Assembly: GCA_001897675.1 (NCBI GenBank)
Contig: MKUE01000135.1
Span: forward strand, 1-64,000
Direction: 5' to 3'
DNA: 64,000 nucleotides
Source: Thiobacillus sp. 65-1059
GTDB taxonomy: Bacteria > Pseudomonadota > Gammaproteobacteria > Burkholderiales > Thiobacillaceae
Both the position numbers and the translations under genes were made by a program. This document shows positions 24,477 to 33,929 of this stretch, in pieces. Every line of letters starts with the position of its first letter. Within the stretch, counting starts at the first letter, position 1. The notes beneath the pieces were generated by a model, which had not been told where the DNA came from, ran no database searches, and worked only from the letters and a program-made list of their open reading frames with translations.

Positions 24477-25076
24477 ATGCGTATGATTTCGCTCATGCTT
24501 CGACAGGATGCCCTGACCGATATCGAAACCTGGCTCGCGCGCCATGCCGAGTCGCGCACCATCGCCAAAGGCACGCGGGTGTTCGCCAGCGGCAAAAAGC
24601 CCGCCAGCCTGTTCTGGCTAACGGCCGGAGAATTGCAGCTGGTCCGCCACACGCCGCAGGGCGAACGCGTGATTCTGCAACGCTGCTGGCGCGGCGCGCT
24701 GGCCGAGGCGTCGCTGTTTTCGGATCGCTACCATTGCGACGGCGAGGCGGCAGCGGACAGCCTGGCGTGGGTGCTGCCGCTGGCGGATTTTCATGCCGCG
24801 CTGAGCGAGGCGGATTTCAGCCGCGCCTACACGATGTGGCTGTCGCATACCATCCGCGACCTGCGCGGGCAGTGCGAGCGCCTGAGCCTGCCGCGCGCCG
24901 AGGATCGCGTGCTGCATTATCTGCGCGAGCATGGCCGCTTTGCACGGCAAGGCTGCTCGCTCAAGACCTGGGCCGGTGCGCTCGGCATGACGCACGAGCA
25001 TTTGTATCGCACCCTGTCGAGCTTGCACGGGCAGGGGCGCATCCGTCGCAGCGAGCGCGAGATCACGCTGGCCTGA
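24477..25076 (+). CDS. Crp/Fnr-family transcriptional regulator
   Basis: 199 residues. A cyclic-nucleotide-type beta-barrel (about 15-115) is followed by a winged helix (about 150-195, SLKTWAGALGMTHEHLYRTLSSLHGQGRIRR). No N-terminal cysteine cluster, so it is not an oxygen-sensing FNR; NO/haem-type sensing (DNR-like) or another effector is possible. Divergent from the cytochrome gene at 24419. Start could also be the Met at 24495. Confidence 0.85.
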   Translation: MRMISLMLRQDALTDIETWLARHAESRTIAKGTRVFASGKKPASLFWLTAGELQLVRHTPQGERVILQRCWRGALAEASLFSDRYHCDGEAAADSLAWVLPLADFHAALSEADFSRAYTMWLSHTIRDLRGQCERLSLPRAEDRVLHYLREHGRFARQGCSLKTWAGALGMTHEHLYRTLSSLHGQGRIRRSEREITLA

Positions 25077-25083
25077 ATACCGT

Positions 25084-25833
25084 TCAGGCGACGCGTCCCA
25101 CGCGCAAAAACAGCGGCCATTGCAGCGCCCGGGCTGTCTCCGGGGCGCCCCACCGGGGCGCCAGTTCGGCCCGCAGCGGCGGCAGCGGATCGTGCCCTCG
25201 CGCGGCCCGGTAGCGCTTCACCGCCGACCAGGTGGAGAGGTAGTCCAGCAGCCGCGGCAGCGTCCACGCGACCTCGATGGCAAAAGCCGGCGCCTCGATT
25301 TCCATAAACGGAAAATCCAGGCTGCGGTAGGCGTCGTCGATCAGCGCGCGTTCGGCCGGCCAGTAGGGGCCGACCGTCCCAGCGTAGAAGCGCGTGAACG
25401 GCGCGTCCATTTCCCCCGGCAGCGCCATCCGCCCGTAACCCCACAATGCGATCATCCCGTCCGGTTTCAGCACGCGCGCCGCTTCGGCGTAAAAAGCCGG
25501 CAGATCGAACCAGTGCGCCGCCTGCGCGACGGTGACGAGATCGATGCAGCGGTCGGCGAGGCCGCTGGCTTCGGCCGGCGCCACCCGATAGTCGATTGCG
25601 GGATGGTGCCCGGCATGGCGGATCTGCTCGGCCGAGGCGTCGGTGGCGACAACGCGGCGGAAATGTGGCGCCAGCCCCAGCGCCGCCTGGCCGCTGCCGG
25701 TGGCGCAATCCCAGGCCGTGTCGCGTTCGGCGCACTGGCTGGCAAGCCAGGCGAACAGCGCGGCGGGGTAGTCCGGGCGATAGGCGGCGTAGCGATCGGA
25801 CGCCGACGAGAAGTGGTCCTTGAATTCACTCAC
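25084..25833 (-). CDS. SAM-dependent class I methyltransferase
   Basis: 249 residues. SAM-binding motif I is AWDCATGSGQAALGLAPHF, followed by VVATDASAEQI and the DLVTVAQAAHWFDLPAFYAEAARVLKPDG block of the Methyltransf_11 type. GTG start at 25833 overlaps the ribD stop (GTGA), so it is translated with ribD. Substrate unknown. Similar proteins in this family are trans-aconitate-methyltransferase-like. Confidence 0.8.
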   Translation of the reverse strand: MSEFKDHFSSASDRYAAYRPDYPAALFAWLASQCAERDTAWDCATGSGQAALGLAPHFRRVVATDASAEQIRHAGHHPAIDYRVAPAEASGLADRCIDLVTVAQAAHWFDLPAFYAEAARVLKPDGMIALWGYGRMALPGEMDAPFTRFYAGTVGPYWPAERALIDDAYRSLDFPFMEIEAPAFAIEVAWTLPRLLDYLSTWSAVKRYRAARGHDPLPPLRAELAPRWGAPETARALQWPLFLRVGRVA

Positions 25834-26921
25834 GCCGGCAGCAGCGTCAGGCGCAGGTCGGCGCCGACCTGGCGCACGTCGGTCAAGGTGAAGCGTGCGG
25901 CGTCGCTCAGTGCCGCCAGCGGCGCGTGGGCGAACAGCCCGCGCGCATCGTCGCCCACTGCCAGCGGCGCCAGGTAGGCCACCCATTCGTCGACCAGCCC
26001 GGCGGCGAGCAGGGCGCCGTTGAGCCCGGCGCCGGCTTCGACGTGCAGTTCGTTGATGCCGCGCTGCGCCAGCAGTGCGAGCAGGGCGGCGAGGTCGACG
26101 CGGCCATCCGTCCCCGGCAACGCGACCACCTCGGCGCCCGCCTGTTCGAGCGCGGCGCGCATGGCAGGCTCGGCGTGGTGGCAGGCGACGAGCGCGGGCA
26201 GGATTGCCGCGTCGGCCGGCGTACGCAAGGCGGAATCGACGACGACCCTGAGCGGCTGCCGGCCGATGTCGAAATCGCGCACGTTCATGCGCGGGTTGTC
26301 GGCCAGCACGGTGCCGCTGCCGGTGAGGATGGCGCAGGCGCGCGCGCGCAGCGTCTGCACGTCGGCGCGCGCGGCCGCGCCGGTGATCCACTGCGAGGCG
26401 CCGTTGGCGAGCGCGGTCTTGCCGTCCAGGGTGGAGGCGGTCTTGAGGCGCACCCACGGGCGTTGCCGCGTCATGCGCGAGACGAAGCCGGGGTTGAGCG
26501 CGCGCGCGCCGGCCTCCAGCAGCCCCACTTCGGCCTGGATGCCTGCCAGCGTCAGCATGGCGATGCCGCCGCCCGCAACCAGCGGATTGGGATCGTTCAT
26601 CGCGGCCACCACGCGCGCCACGCCGGCCTGGATCAGCGCCTCGGCGCACGGCGGGGTGCGGCCGTGGTGCGAGCAGGGCTCCAGCGTGACGTACACCGTC
26701 GCGCCGCGCGCGGCGTCGCCGGCGGCTTGCAGCGCGTGGATTTCGGCGTGCGGGGTGCCGGCGCGCGCATGCCAGCCTTCGCCGACGACGCGGCCGTCCC
26801 TGACGATGACGCAGCCGACGCGCGGATTGGGGCTGGTGGTGAAGTGTCCGTGCGCCGCGAGTTGCAGCGCGCGCGCCATGTGGGCATGGTCGGCGGCGCT
26901 GAAGCGGTCTGCGCTGGGCAT
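25830..26921 (-). CDS. ribD: Bifunctional riboflavin deaminase/reductase
   Basis: 363 residues. The N-terminal deaminase (about 1-145) has HAEIHAL and PCSHHGRTPPC zinc ligands. The C-terminal 5-amino-6-(5-phosphoribosylamino)uracil reductase (about 150-360) includes RPWVRLKTASTLDGKTAL and a late ELHVEAGAGLNGALL. Two consecutive steps of riboflavin synthesis. Encoded immediately after nrdR (stop of nrdR abuts the ribD start), 19 kb away from the other rib genes. Confidence 0.96.
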   Translation of the reverse strand: MPSADRFSAADHAHMARALQLAAHGHFTTSPNPRVGCVIVRDGRVVGEGWHARAGTPHAEIHALQAAGDAARGATVYVTLEPCSHHGRTPPCAEALIQAGVARVVAAMNDPNPLVAGGGIAMLTLAGIQAEVGLLEAGARALNPGFVSRMTRQRPWVRLKTASTLDGKTALANGASQWITGAAARADVQTLRARACAILTGSGTVLADNPRMNVRDFDIGRQPLRVVVDSALRTPADAAILPALVACHHAEPAMRAALEQAGAEVVALPGTDGRVDLAALLALLAQRGINELHVEAGAGLNGALLAAGLVDEWVAYLAPLAVGDDARGLFAHAPLAALSDAARFTLTDVRQVGADLRLTLLPA

Positions 26922-27371
26922 TTACTGGTCGATGTCGCGGATGACGTCGCGGAAGTCCTCGACGTCCTGGAAACTGCGGTAGACCGAGGCGAAGCGGATG
27001 TAGGCGACCTTGTCGAGCTTCTTCAGTTCGTTCATCACCAGTTCGCCGACTGCGCGCGCGGGGATTTCGCGCTCGCCCAGCGTCAGCAGGCGCTGGCGGA
27101 TGCGGTCGACCGCGGCGTCGACCAGCTCGGTCGAAACCGGGCGCTTGTGCAGCGCGCGGCGAAAGCCTTCGCGCAGCTTGGTCTCGGAAAAGTCCTCGCG
27201 GGTGCCGTTGGTCTTGACGATCTGCGGCGGCCGCAGCTCGGCGGTCTCCCAGGTGGTGAAGCGCTTGTCGCACGCCGCGCAGCGGCGGCGGCGGCGGATC
27301 GCATCGCCCGCCTCATTGACGCGGGAGTCGATGACCTGGGTGTCGAGAGAGCCGCAGAAGGGGCATTTCAT
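26922..27371 (-). CDS. nrdR: Transcriptional repressor NrdR
   Basis: 149 residues. N-terminal zinc ribbon [17 protein letters not shown]...[17 protein letters not shown] and a C-terminal ATP-cone (about 50-135). NrdR senses ATP/dATP and represses ribonucleotide reductase genes through paired NrdR boxes. Since nrdD/nrdG lie about 4 kb away, they are potential targets, but I did not find a clear paired NrdR box there. Confidence 0.97.
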   Translation of the reverse strand: MKCPFCGSLDTQVIDSRVNEAGDAIRRRRRCAACDKRFTTWETAELRPPQIVKTNGTREDFSETKLREGFRRALHKRPVSTELVDAAVDRIRQRLLTLGEREIPARAVGELVMNELKKLDKVAYIRFASVYRSFQDVEDFRDVIRDIDQ

Positions 27372-27375
27372 GGAA

Positions 27376-27455
27376 GCGTGAGGAGCAAGGCGTGAGGCGT
27401 GAGGCGTGTAGGGTAGCGGATTTCCGCCTCACTCCTCACGCCTGTCGCCTCACGC
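27376..27455. repeat. Inverted pair of heptanucleotide repeats (GCGTGAG / CTCACGC)
   Basis: Left arm 27376-27410: GCGTGAG, GAGCAAG, GCGTGAG, GCGTGAG, GCGTGTA in phase after one base. Right arm 27428-27455: CTCACTC, CTCACGC, CTGTCGC, CTCACGC. Together they can fold into a long imperfect hairpin filling the whole glyA-nrdR gap. The GAGCAAG unit links this version to the NNNCAAG heptads seen elsewhere. Confidence 0.65.
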
Positions 27456-27456
27456 A

Positions 27457-28701
27457 TCAGCCATACACCGGAAACTTCGCCGTCAGCTTCGCCACGTCGC
27501 CCTTCACCCGCTCGATCACCGCCTCGTCGGCCGGTGCGTCGAGCACGTCGGCGATCAGGTGGGCGAGCTGCTCGGCTTCCAGTTCTTTGAAGCCGCGCGT
27601 GGTCATCGCCGGGGTGCCGATGCGGATGCCGCTGGTGACGAAGGGCTTCTGCGGGTCGTTGGGGATGGCGTTCTTGTTGACCGTGATGTGGGCGCGGCCG
27701 AGCAGCGCCTCGGCTTCCTTGCCGGTGAGGTTCTTGGCGCGCAGGTCGACCAGGAAGAGATGGCTTTCGGTGCGTCCGGAGATGATGCGCAGGCCGCGCT
27801 CGACCAGCACCTTGCACATCACCAGCGCATTGGCGACGACCTGCTCCTGGTAGTGCTTGAATTCCTTGGTCGACGCTTCCTTGAACGCCACCGCCTTGCC
27901 GGCGATGACGTGCATCAGCGGACCGCCCTGCAGGCCGGGGAAGATCGCCGAGTTGATCGCCTTCTCATGCTCGGCGCGCATCAGGATGATGCCGCCGCGC
28001 GGGCCGCGCAGGGTCTTGTGGGTGGTCGAGGTCACCACGTCGGCATGCGGAACCGGGTTGGGATAGACACCCGCGGCGATGAGGCCGGCGTAGTGCGCCA
28101 TGTCGACCATGAAGATGGCGCCGATTTCCTTGGCGATCCTGGCGAAGCGCTCGAAGTCGATGCGCAGCGCATAGGCCGAGGCGCCGGCGATGATCAGCTT
28201 CGGCTTGTGCTCGCGCGCGAGCGCTTCCATCCTGTCGTAGTCGATTTCCTCTTTTTCGTTGAGGCCGTAGGCGACGGCGTTGAACCACTTGCCGCTCATG
28301 TTGAGCGCCATGCCGTGGGTGAGGTGGCCGCCTTCGGCCAGGCTCATGCCCATGATGGTGTCGCCGGGCTTGAGGAAGGCCATGAACACCGCCTGGTTGG
28401 CCTGCGAGCCGGAGTTGGGCTGCACGTTGGCGGCCTCGGCGCCGAACAGCGCCTTCACCCGGTCGATTGCCAGCTGCTCGGCGATATCGACGTATTCGCA
28501 GCCGCCGTAGTAGCGCTTGCCGGGATAGCCCTCGGCGTACTTGTTGGTGAGCTGCGAGCCCTGCGCCTGCATCACCGCCGGGCTGGTGTAGTTTTCCGAC
28601 GCGATCAGCTCGATGTGGTCCTGCTGGCGCTGGTCTTCTTTCAGGATCGCCGCCCACAGGTCGGGGTCGGTCTTGGCGAGGGTGTCTTGGCGGTTGAACA
28701 T
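27457..28701 (-). CDS. glyA: Serine hydroxymethyltransferase
   Basis: 414 residues. PLP enzyme interconverting serine and glycine with tetrahydrofolate. Signatures: [33 protein letters not shown] and the PLP-lysine region [17 protein letters not shown]. The start MFNRQDTL is standard for betaproteobacteria. The glyA-nrdR-ribD order read leftward is conserved in this group. Confidence 0.98.
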   Translation of the reverse strand: MFNRQDTLAKTDPDLWAAILKEDQRQQDHIELIASENYTSPAVMQAQGSQLTNKYAEGYPGKRYYGGCEYVDIAEQLAIDRVKALFGAEAANVQPNSGSQANQAVFMAFLKPGDTIMGMSLAEGGHLTHGMALNMSGKWFNAVAYGLNEKEEIDYDRMEALAREHKPKLIIAGASAYALRIDFERFARIAKEIGAIFMVDMAHYAGLIAAGVYPNPVPHADVVTSTTHKTLRGPRGGIILMRAEHEKAINSAIFPGLQGGPLMHVIAGKAVAFKEASTKEFKHYQEQVVANALVMCKVLVERGLRIISGRTESHLFLVDLRAKNLTGKEAEALLGRAHITVNKNAIPNDPQKPFVTSGIRIGTPAMTTRGFKELEAEQLAHLIADVLDAPADEAVIERVKGDVAKLTAKFPVYG

Positions 28702-28763
28702 GGCAGTCGGGCTAGGCAGGAAAGGGGCGCATTTTAACACGCGGCGGTTTTTGCAGCGGCTCG

Positions 28764-28769
28764 TATAAT
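28764..28769 (+). promoter_or_regulatory. -10 element for the TRAP binding protein gene
   Basis: TATAAT 22 bases before the ATG at 28792, in the 90-base gap to the divergent glyA. No convincing -35 at the correct distance. Confidence 0.35.
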
Positions 28770-28791
28770 CGCCCAAAACCGGAGCAAATCC

Positions 28792-29880
28792 ATGCAAAGA
28801 CGAGATTTCCTGGCGGGCGCAGGCGCGGCCGCCATGCTGCCGCTGGCGGCCGCGCAGGCGGCCCCGGCCGAATCCGGCCCGCTGCCGGCGATCCGCTGGC
28901 GGCTGGCGTCGAGCTTCCCCAAGAGCCTGGACATCCTCTACAGCGCGGCCGAAATGCTCAGCAAGCGGGTGGCTGCCCTGACCGGCGGCAAATTCCAGAT
29001 CCGCGTGTTTGCCGGCGGCGAGCTCGTCCCCGGCCTGCAGGTGCTCGACGCGGTCGGCAACGGCACCGCCGAATGCGGGCACTCGGCGGGCTACTACTAC
29101 GTCGGCAAGAACCTTGCCCTGGCCTTCGATTGCGCGGTGCCGTTCGGCCTCACGGCGCGCCAGCAGAACGCCTGGATGTACGCCGGCGGCGGCCTTTCGG
29201 CGCTGCGCAAACTCTACGTCAAGTACAACGTGCTGCAGTTTCCCGGCGGCAACACCGGCACCCAGATGGGCGGCTGGTTCCGCAAGGAGATCAAGTCGCT
29301 GGCCGATCTGCGCGGCCTGAAAATGCGCATTCCCGGCCTCGGCGGCCAGATCATGGCGCGGCTCGGCGCGGTGCCGCAAACCCTGCCCGGCGGCGACATC
29401 TACCCCGCGCTGGAACGCGGCGCGCTCGACGCCGCCGAGTGGGTGGGGCCGTACGACGACGAGAAGCTCGGCTTCCACAAGATCGCCCAGCATTACTACT
29501 ACCCCGGCTGGTGGGAAGGCGGACCGCAGCTCTCCTTCTACGTCAACCGGGACAGCTGGAAAACGCTGCCCGAGCAGTACCGCCAGGCCTTCGAGGCCGC
29601 CACCTTCGAGGCCAACCAGTTGATGCTGGCGCAATACGACGCCCGGAACCCGCCCGCGCTGCTGCGTCTGGTCGGGCAGGGCGTCAAGCTGCACCCCTAC
29701 CCCAAGGACGTGATGCTGGCCGCCCGCCGCGCCACCTTTGCGATGTACGAGCAAGAGGCGAAAATCGATCCCGACTTCGCCGCCATCTACCGCTCGTGGA
29801 AGCAGTTCCGCGACACCGAATTCCAGTGGTTCAAGGTCGCCGAAGCCGCGTACTCGAACTTCAATTACTACGTGAAATAG
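28792..29880 (+). CDS. TRAP transporter substrate-binding protein (DctP/TakP type)
   Basis: 362 residues. A twin-arginine-like leader ([23 protein letters not shown]) directs export. Family motifs: [78 protein letters not shown], typical of the alpha-keto-acid/dicarboxylate branch. The membrane subunits are not adjacent; a dctQ-dctM pair lies about 7-8 kb away at 37022-38958 on the other strand and is the natural partner. Confidence 0.9.
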   Translation: MQRRDFLAGAGAAAMLPLAAAQAAPAESGPLPAIRWRLASSFPKSLDILYSAAEMLSKRVAALTGGKFQIRVFAGGELVPGLQVLDAVGNGTAECGHSAGYYYVGKNLALAFDCAVPFGLTARQQNAWMYAGGGLSALRKLYVKYNVLQFPGGNTGTQMGGWFRKEIKSLADLRGLKMRIPGLGGQIMARLGAVPQTLPGGDIYPALERGALDAAEWVGPYDDEKLGFHKIAQHYYYPGWWEGGPQLSFYVNRDSWKTLPEQYRQAFEAATFEANQLMLAQYDARNPPALLRLVGQGVKLHPYPKDVMLAARRATFAMYEQEAKIDPDFAAIYRSWKQFRDTEFQWFKVAEAAYSNFNYYVK

Positions 29881-29882
29881 CC

Positions 29883-30506
29883 ATGAACCGACTCGACCAG
29901 CTCATCACCACCTTCGATTTGGGTTTGCGTGCCGTCTTCGCCAGTCCGCATGCCGGCCGCCCCTATCCCGGCGCCGGCCCCGAGGCCGGGCTCTCCGAAG
30001 CGGAGAAAGCCCAGGCCGCCGCGCTGATGCGCGTCAACCACGTCGGCGAAGTCTGCGCCCAGGCGCTCTACGCCGGCCAGGCGCTGACCGCGAAAAACCG
30101 GCAGGTGCGCGCCGAGCTCGAACAGGCCGCGCGCGAGGAGACCGACCACCTCGCCTGGTGCGAGACCCGCATCGACGAGCTCGGCGGCCGCAAGAGCCTG
30201 TTGAACCCCTTGTGGTTCGGCGGCGCGTTCGGCATCGGGGTGGTCGCCGGCCTCCTGGGCGACAAATGGAACCTCGGCTTCCTCGCCGAGACAGAGCGCC
30301 AGGTCGAAGCCCACCTCGACGGCCACCTGCAGCAGCTGCCCGAAGCCGACGCCAAAAGCCGCGCGGTGGTCGAGCAGATGAAGCTCGACGAAGCCCGGCA
30401 CGCGCAGACCGCCGTCGACCACGGCGGCGCACCGTTGCCGGCGCCGGTGAAGATGGCGATGCGGTTCGCGGCGGAGGTGATGCGCCAGACGGCCAGCAGG
30501 ATTTGA
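29883..30506 (+). CDS. coq7: Ubiquinone biosynthesis C6-hydroxylase (Coq7)
   Basis: 207 residues, diiron monooxygenase that hydroxylates demethoxyubiquinone with O2. The carboxylate/histidine ligands appear as [41 protein letters not shown] and [10 protein letters not shown]. Starts two bases after the TRAP gene stop. With ubiU/V/T at 8.8-11.7 kb, the organism carries both oxygen-dependent and oxygen-independent quinone hydroxylation routes. Confidence 0.96.
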   Translation: MNRLDQLITTFDLGLRAVFASPHAGRPYPGAGPEAGLSEAEKAQAAALMRVNHVGEVCAQALYAGQALTAKNRQVRAELEQAAREETDHLAWCETRIDELGGRKSLLNPLWFGGAFGIGVVAGLLGDKWNLGFLAETERQVEAHLDGHLQQLPEADAKSRAVVEQMKLDEARHAQTAVDHGGAPLPAPVKMAMRFAAEVMRQTASRI

Positions 30507-30521
30507 TTTGACGTGCGGCAC

Positions 30522-30542
30522 GGCAGCCCGGCGGGGGCTGCC
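30522..30542 (+). terminator. Hairpin after coq7
   Basis: GGCAGCCC (30522-30529) and GGGCTGCC (30535-30542) form an 8-bp stem with a five-base loop, followed by CCTGTTTC. Placed 16 bases after the coq7 stop. Confidence 0.5.
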
Positions 30543-30552
30543 CCTGTTTCCA

Positions 30553-30569
30553 TGAAGCCCCGGGCTTCA
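30553..30569 (+). promoter_or_regulatory. Leader hairpin before the EAL-HDOD gene
   Basis: TGAAGCCC and GGGCTTCA flank a single C, a near-perfect palindrome 15 bases before the ATG at 30584. Its last base abuts the AGGA that may act as Shine-Dalgarno, so folding could affect translation. Confidence 0.35.
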
Positions 30570-30583
30570 GGAAAAACGAATGA

Positions 30584-32023
30584 ATGCCTGACGGGTACGG
30601 CTTGATGCTGGATCGTTTTATCGGAATGTTTAGACGCAAGGCGAGGCCGCGCAAGGACATCGGGCGCGGCGGCCTGTTCGCGTCGCAAGCCCAGAAGGCG
30701 GCCTTCCGCAAGCTGGATGCCGTTGCGCCTCTGGTGGGCGAGGCGCATGCAGCGCCGGTCGAGGTGGTGACCCATTCGAGCACGCCGCTGGCGCCGGCCA
30801 GCCATTCGATCGTGCGGCGCGAGGCGGTGCTGGGAAACGATCGGCGGGTGGCGGGGTATGCCTTCAGCCTGGTGTACCAGGCCAATCCGCGGGTGCTGGC
30901 CTCCAGCACCGGCATCCAGCGCCTGTACGACAAGGTGCTGTTGCGCAATCTGAACGTCATGGGGGTTCAGCGCTTGCTGGAGCACCGGCTGGCTTTTGTC
31001 GAGGTGTCGGCAAATTCCCTGGACATGCCGTTCGTCGAAGAGATGGCGCCGCAGGGCACCGTCTACGTGATCGGCGCAAGCCCCCGCCTCGCCGCGGATC
31101 GCGAATCCTGCCTGGGCCGCCTCAAGGCGCTGGGGTATCGCATTGGCCTGCGCGCCGCAGACGCGAACACCCCGGACAGCCTGCCTTTTTTGGGGCAGGT
31201 GGATTTCCTGTTCATCGACGTCGGCAACAGCGATATTCCGTTCATCAAAGACCGGATGGAGGCTGCTCTCGGGCGGGCGCCGGCAATGAAATTCGTGGCG
31301 ACCAATATCCAGACCCTGGAGGAATACCGCGTCTGCGCCAGGTTGCCCTTCGCTTTCTATCAAGGCCCTTTCATCACCAGCCGGGAAAAACTCGATGCCC
31401 CGGGGATGGATGCGGGGCGCATCAAGATCCTGGAGTTGCTGAACCGGCTGCGAAGCGACGCGGAGGTGGCCGAACTGGCCGCCCTGATCAAGCAGAATCT
31501 CGCCTTGGCCTACAAGCTGCTGCGCTACATCAATTCCCCGGGAATGGGGCAGGTGCAAAAGATCGTCACGCCGGAACAGGCGCTGATGGTGCTGGGCCGG
31601 CAGAAGTTGTATCGCTGGCTCACCATTCTGCTGTTTACCAGCGGAAAAACACCGGGGCTGGACTGGGCCGTCATGGAGAACGCCCTGATCCGCGCGCGGC
31701 TTGCGGAACTGGCGGCGTGCAATGCGCTGGCTGCGGACGAACTGGATGAAGTCTTTGTGGCGGGCATGTTCTCCCTGCTGGATGTCGTGCTGTCCATCCC
31801 CATGGAGGCCGTGCTCAAGCAGGTCAACCTGCCCGCTCCGGTTAACGAGGCACTGCTTTTTCAGCAGGGGAAATACGCGCCCTATCTGACCCTGGCCATC
31901 GCCTGCGAACAATCCGACGACGCCAATATTGCCGCGCTCGCGCAAGCCGCCGGACTGGATATCTGGCGGGTCAACAACCTCCATGTCGACGCAATGCTCT
32001 GGGCCCGGCAGGCCGGGGAATAG
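30584..32023 (+). CDS. Degenerate EAL plus HDOD signalling protein (YuxH-like)
   Basis: 479 residues. The N-terminal EAL-like region (about 75-275) begins REAVLGNDRRVAGYAFSLVYQ, where the catalytic ExLxR motif is replaced, and lacks the DDF metal motif, so phosphodiesterase activity is unlikely. The C-terminal HDOD domain (about 280-460) contains LIKQNLALAYKLLRYINSPGMG and VMENALIRARLAEL. Such proteins act as c-di-GMP or protein-protein signalling scaffolds. No membrane segment. Start at 30584, or the Met at 30605. Confidence 0.85.
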   Translation: MPDGYGLMLDRFIGMFRRKARPRKDIGRGGLFASQAQKAAFRKLDAVAPLVGEAHAAPVEVVTHSSTPLAPASHSIVRREAVLGNDRRVAGYAFSLVYQANPRVLASSTGIQRLYDKVLLRNLNVMGVQRLLEHRLAFVEVSANSLDMPFVEEMAPQGTVYVIGASPRLAADRESCLGRLKALGYRIGLRAADANTPDSLPFLGQVDFLFIDVGNSDIPFIKDRMEAALGRAPAMKFVATNIQTLEEYRVCARLPFAFYQGPFITSREKLDAPGMDAGRIKILELLNRLRSDAEVAELAALIKQNLALAYKLLRYINSPGMGQVQKIVTPEQALMVLGRQKLYRWLTILLFTSGKTPGLDWAVMENALIRARLAELAACNALAADELDEVFVAGMFSLLDVVLSIPMEAVLKQVNLPAPVNEALLFQQGKYAPYLTLAIACEQSDDANIAALAQAAGLDIWRVNNLHVDAMLWARQAGE

Positions 32024-32117
32024 GCGGCCCGGGGAAAGGCGCAGCCGGGCGGGTTGTGCGTGATGACGGGGCGATGCATCATGGGCCTGATTCTCAAGGC
32101 GACACGCCGCCCCCTGC

Positions 32118-32876
32118 ATGGTTACCGCGACCTTCCGCTTTCATGAAGCGCTGAACGACTTCCTCGCGCCGGCCCGGCGCAAGCGGGAGTTCGCCGTTCC
32201 GTGCGCGCGGGCGGCGACCACCAAGCACATGATCGAGGCGCTGGGGGTGCCGCACACCGAGGTGGAGTTGATCCTGGTCAACGGCGAAGCGGCGGGCTTC
32301 GGCCGCTTGATAGAAGACGGCGACCGGGTGGCGGTGTATCCGCGCTTCGCGGCGCCGGACGTGGCGCCGTTGCTGCGGGTGCGCGCATCCCCCTTGCGCG
32401 AAACCCGCTTTGTCGCCGACGCGCACCTCGGCGGGCTGGCCCGCATGCTGCGCATGCTGGGATTCGACACCCTGTACGACAACCGTTTCCACGACGCCGA
32501 AATCGCGGCGATTTGCGAGCGTGACGGGCGCATCGTGCTGACGCGCGATCGTGAATTATTGAAGCGCCGCGCGGTGACGCACGGCTGCTACGTGCATGCG
32601 CTGAAATCGGAAGACCAGCTGCGCGAACTCGTCGAGCGACTCGACCTGGCGCGCAGCGCGCGGCCGTTCACGCTGTGCCTGCACTGCAACGCACCGCTGC
32701 GTGCGGTCGACAAGGCGAGCGTGCGCGACCGGCTGCCGCCCAGGGTGCGCGAGCATTACGAGCGCTTCTCGACCTGCGACCAATGCGGACGCGTGTACTG
32801 GGAGGGCTCGCATTTCGGCAGCATGCGGCGCCTGCTGGACGGCGTGCTGCCGAACAACGGGCCAAGCGGAACTTAA
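32118..32876 (+). CDS. Ub-Mut7C protein: ThiS/ubiquitin-like domain plus Mut7-C PIN-type RNase
   Basis: 252 residues. N-terminal beta-grasp domain (about 1-85, VTATFRFHEALNDFL...VYPRFAAPD), then Mut7-C (about 95-240) with FVADAHLGGLARMLRMLGFDTLYDN, RDGRIVLTRDRELLKRR and a zinc ribbon CLHCN...CDQCGRVYW. The aspartates of the PIN-like nuclease core are present. Mut7-C is predicted to cut RNA; the Ub-like fusion is common in Proteobacteria but not characterised. No C-terminal GG is visible on the Ub part because it is fused. Confidence 0.88.
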   Translation: MVTATFRFHEALNDFLAPARRKREFAVPCARAATTKHMIEALGVPHTEVELILVNGEAAGFGRLIEDGDRVAVYPRFAAPDVAPLLRVRASPLRETRFVADAHLGGLARMLRMLGFDTLYDNRFHDAEIAAICERDGRIVLTRDRELLKRRAVTHGCYVHALKSEDQLRELVERLDLARSARPFTLCLHCNAPLRAVDKASVRDRLPPRVREHYERFSTCDQCGRVYWEGSHFGSMRRLLDGVLPNNGPSGT

Positions 32877-32921
32877 GGCGCGGCGCGCCCTCTCTCCTGT
32901 CTTCCCCTACGAGAAAATCCC

Positions 32922-33392
32922 ATGAAAAGCCTGAAATGGAAAATCTTCGCCACCCTGGTCGTCGGCCTCGGGCTGGCCGGCTGCGACGGCACGCCCCTGG
33001 CAGGGCAGGGCGAAACCGGCGAGGCGGCGGTCGAGCGCAAGCTCGACCCGGTGCAGGTGGCGCGCGGCAAGGCGGTCTACGAGAAACACTGCCTCGAATG
33101 CCACGGCGTGGGCGGCCGTGGACAGCCCGGCGACTGGCGCATCCGCGACGCCGATGGCCACTTCCCGCCGCCGCCGCTCGACGACAGCGCGCATGCCTGG
33201 CACCACCCCACCGCGGTGCTGCTGGAGGTCATCCGCGAAGGCAGCCCGCAAGGCCAGGGGAAAATGCCGGCGTGGAAGGACACGCTTCCCGAAGCGGAAA
33301 TGCAGGACGTGGTGGCCTACATCAAGTCGCTGTGGTCCGACGAGGTGTACCAGCTGTGGTGGAAAATGGAGCAGCAATCGCTGGAACCCTGA
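32922..33392 (+). CDS. Class I cytochrome c, lipoprotein
   Basis: 156 residues. The signal peptide ends in a lipobox LAGC, so the mature protein is predicted to be lipid-anchored. One haem motif CLECHGVGG follows at about residue 55, and the distal Met is probably in GKMPAWKDTL. C-terminal helix VVAYIKSLW is typical of class I cytochromes. Electron carrier in the periplasm; partner not evident. It lies 45 bases after the Ub-Mut7C gene. Confidence 0.88.
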   Translation: MKSLKWKIFATLVVGLGLAGCDGTPLAGQGETGEAAVERKLDPVQVARGKAVYEKHCLECHGVGGRGQPGDWRIRDADGHFPPPPLDDSAHAWHHPTAVLLEVIREGSPQGQGKMPAWKDTLPEAEMQDVVAYIKSLWSDEVYQLWWKMEQQSLEP

Positions 33393-33465
33393 CGAACTGC
33401 CGGTGCAGCCACGCCGAAGCAAGTAAAATGTCGCCATTCAAATCCCCCAACCCAGGAGCAACAAC

Positions 33466-33861
33466 ATGAGCGAATATGGATTCGACACCCAGATCGGCGG
33501 CCCCTTCGACGCCGCCATTGACAAGGTCACCGCCGCCCTCAAGGCCGAAGGCTTCGGCGTGCTGACCGACATCGACGTGAAGAGCACCATGAAGGCCAAG
33601 CTCGACATCGACATGCGCCCCTATCGCATTCTCGGCGCCTGCAACCCGCCGCTGGCGAACCAGGCGATCAGCGCCGAACCCGACGTCGGCATGCTGCTGC
33701 CGTGCAACGTCGTGGTGCGCGAGGAAGCCGACGGCAAGGTGACGGTGTCCTTCCTCGACCCCGGCATCATGGTCAAGCTGGTCGCCAACACCGCGGTGCA
33801 CGGCGTCGCGGCCGAGGCGCGCGCCCGTCTGCTGCGGGTGAAGGACAGCCTGGCCGCCTGA
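33466..33861 (+). CDS. DUF302 protein
   Basis: 131 residues, cytoplasmic. [33 protein letters not shown] and [17 protein letters not shown]...[11 protein letters not shown] are the DUF302 signature. Function unknown; the family often accompanies sulfur or redox genes. TAAAAT at 33424-33429 may be its own -10. Confidence 0.88.
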   Translation: MSEYGFDTQIGGPFDAAIDKVTAALKAEGFGVLTDIDVKSTMKAKLDIDMRPYRILGACNPPLANQAISAEPDVGMLLPCNVVVREEADGKVTVSFLDPGIMVKLVANTAVHGVAAEARARLLRVKDSLAA

Positions 33862-33874
33862 GCGGTTTGACGTA

Positions 33875-33908
33875 CGCAAAAAAGCCCGCGATTGCGGGCT
33901 TTTTTGCG
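33875..33908. terminator. Bidirectional rho-independent terminator
   Basis: AAGCCCGC and GCGGGCTT around a GATT loop, flanked by A-run and T-run (CGCAAAA...TTTTGCG). It serves DUF302 on the plus strand and the convergent DUF2288 gene on the minus strand. Confidence 0.92.
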
Positions 33909-33929
33909 TGTGCATTCCAGGGTGCACGG

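Noticed and set aside
30068-32119. 683-codon minus-strand open frame over coq7 and the EAL-HDOD gene
   Set aside because: Opposes two genes with clear domains and lacks any domain itself.
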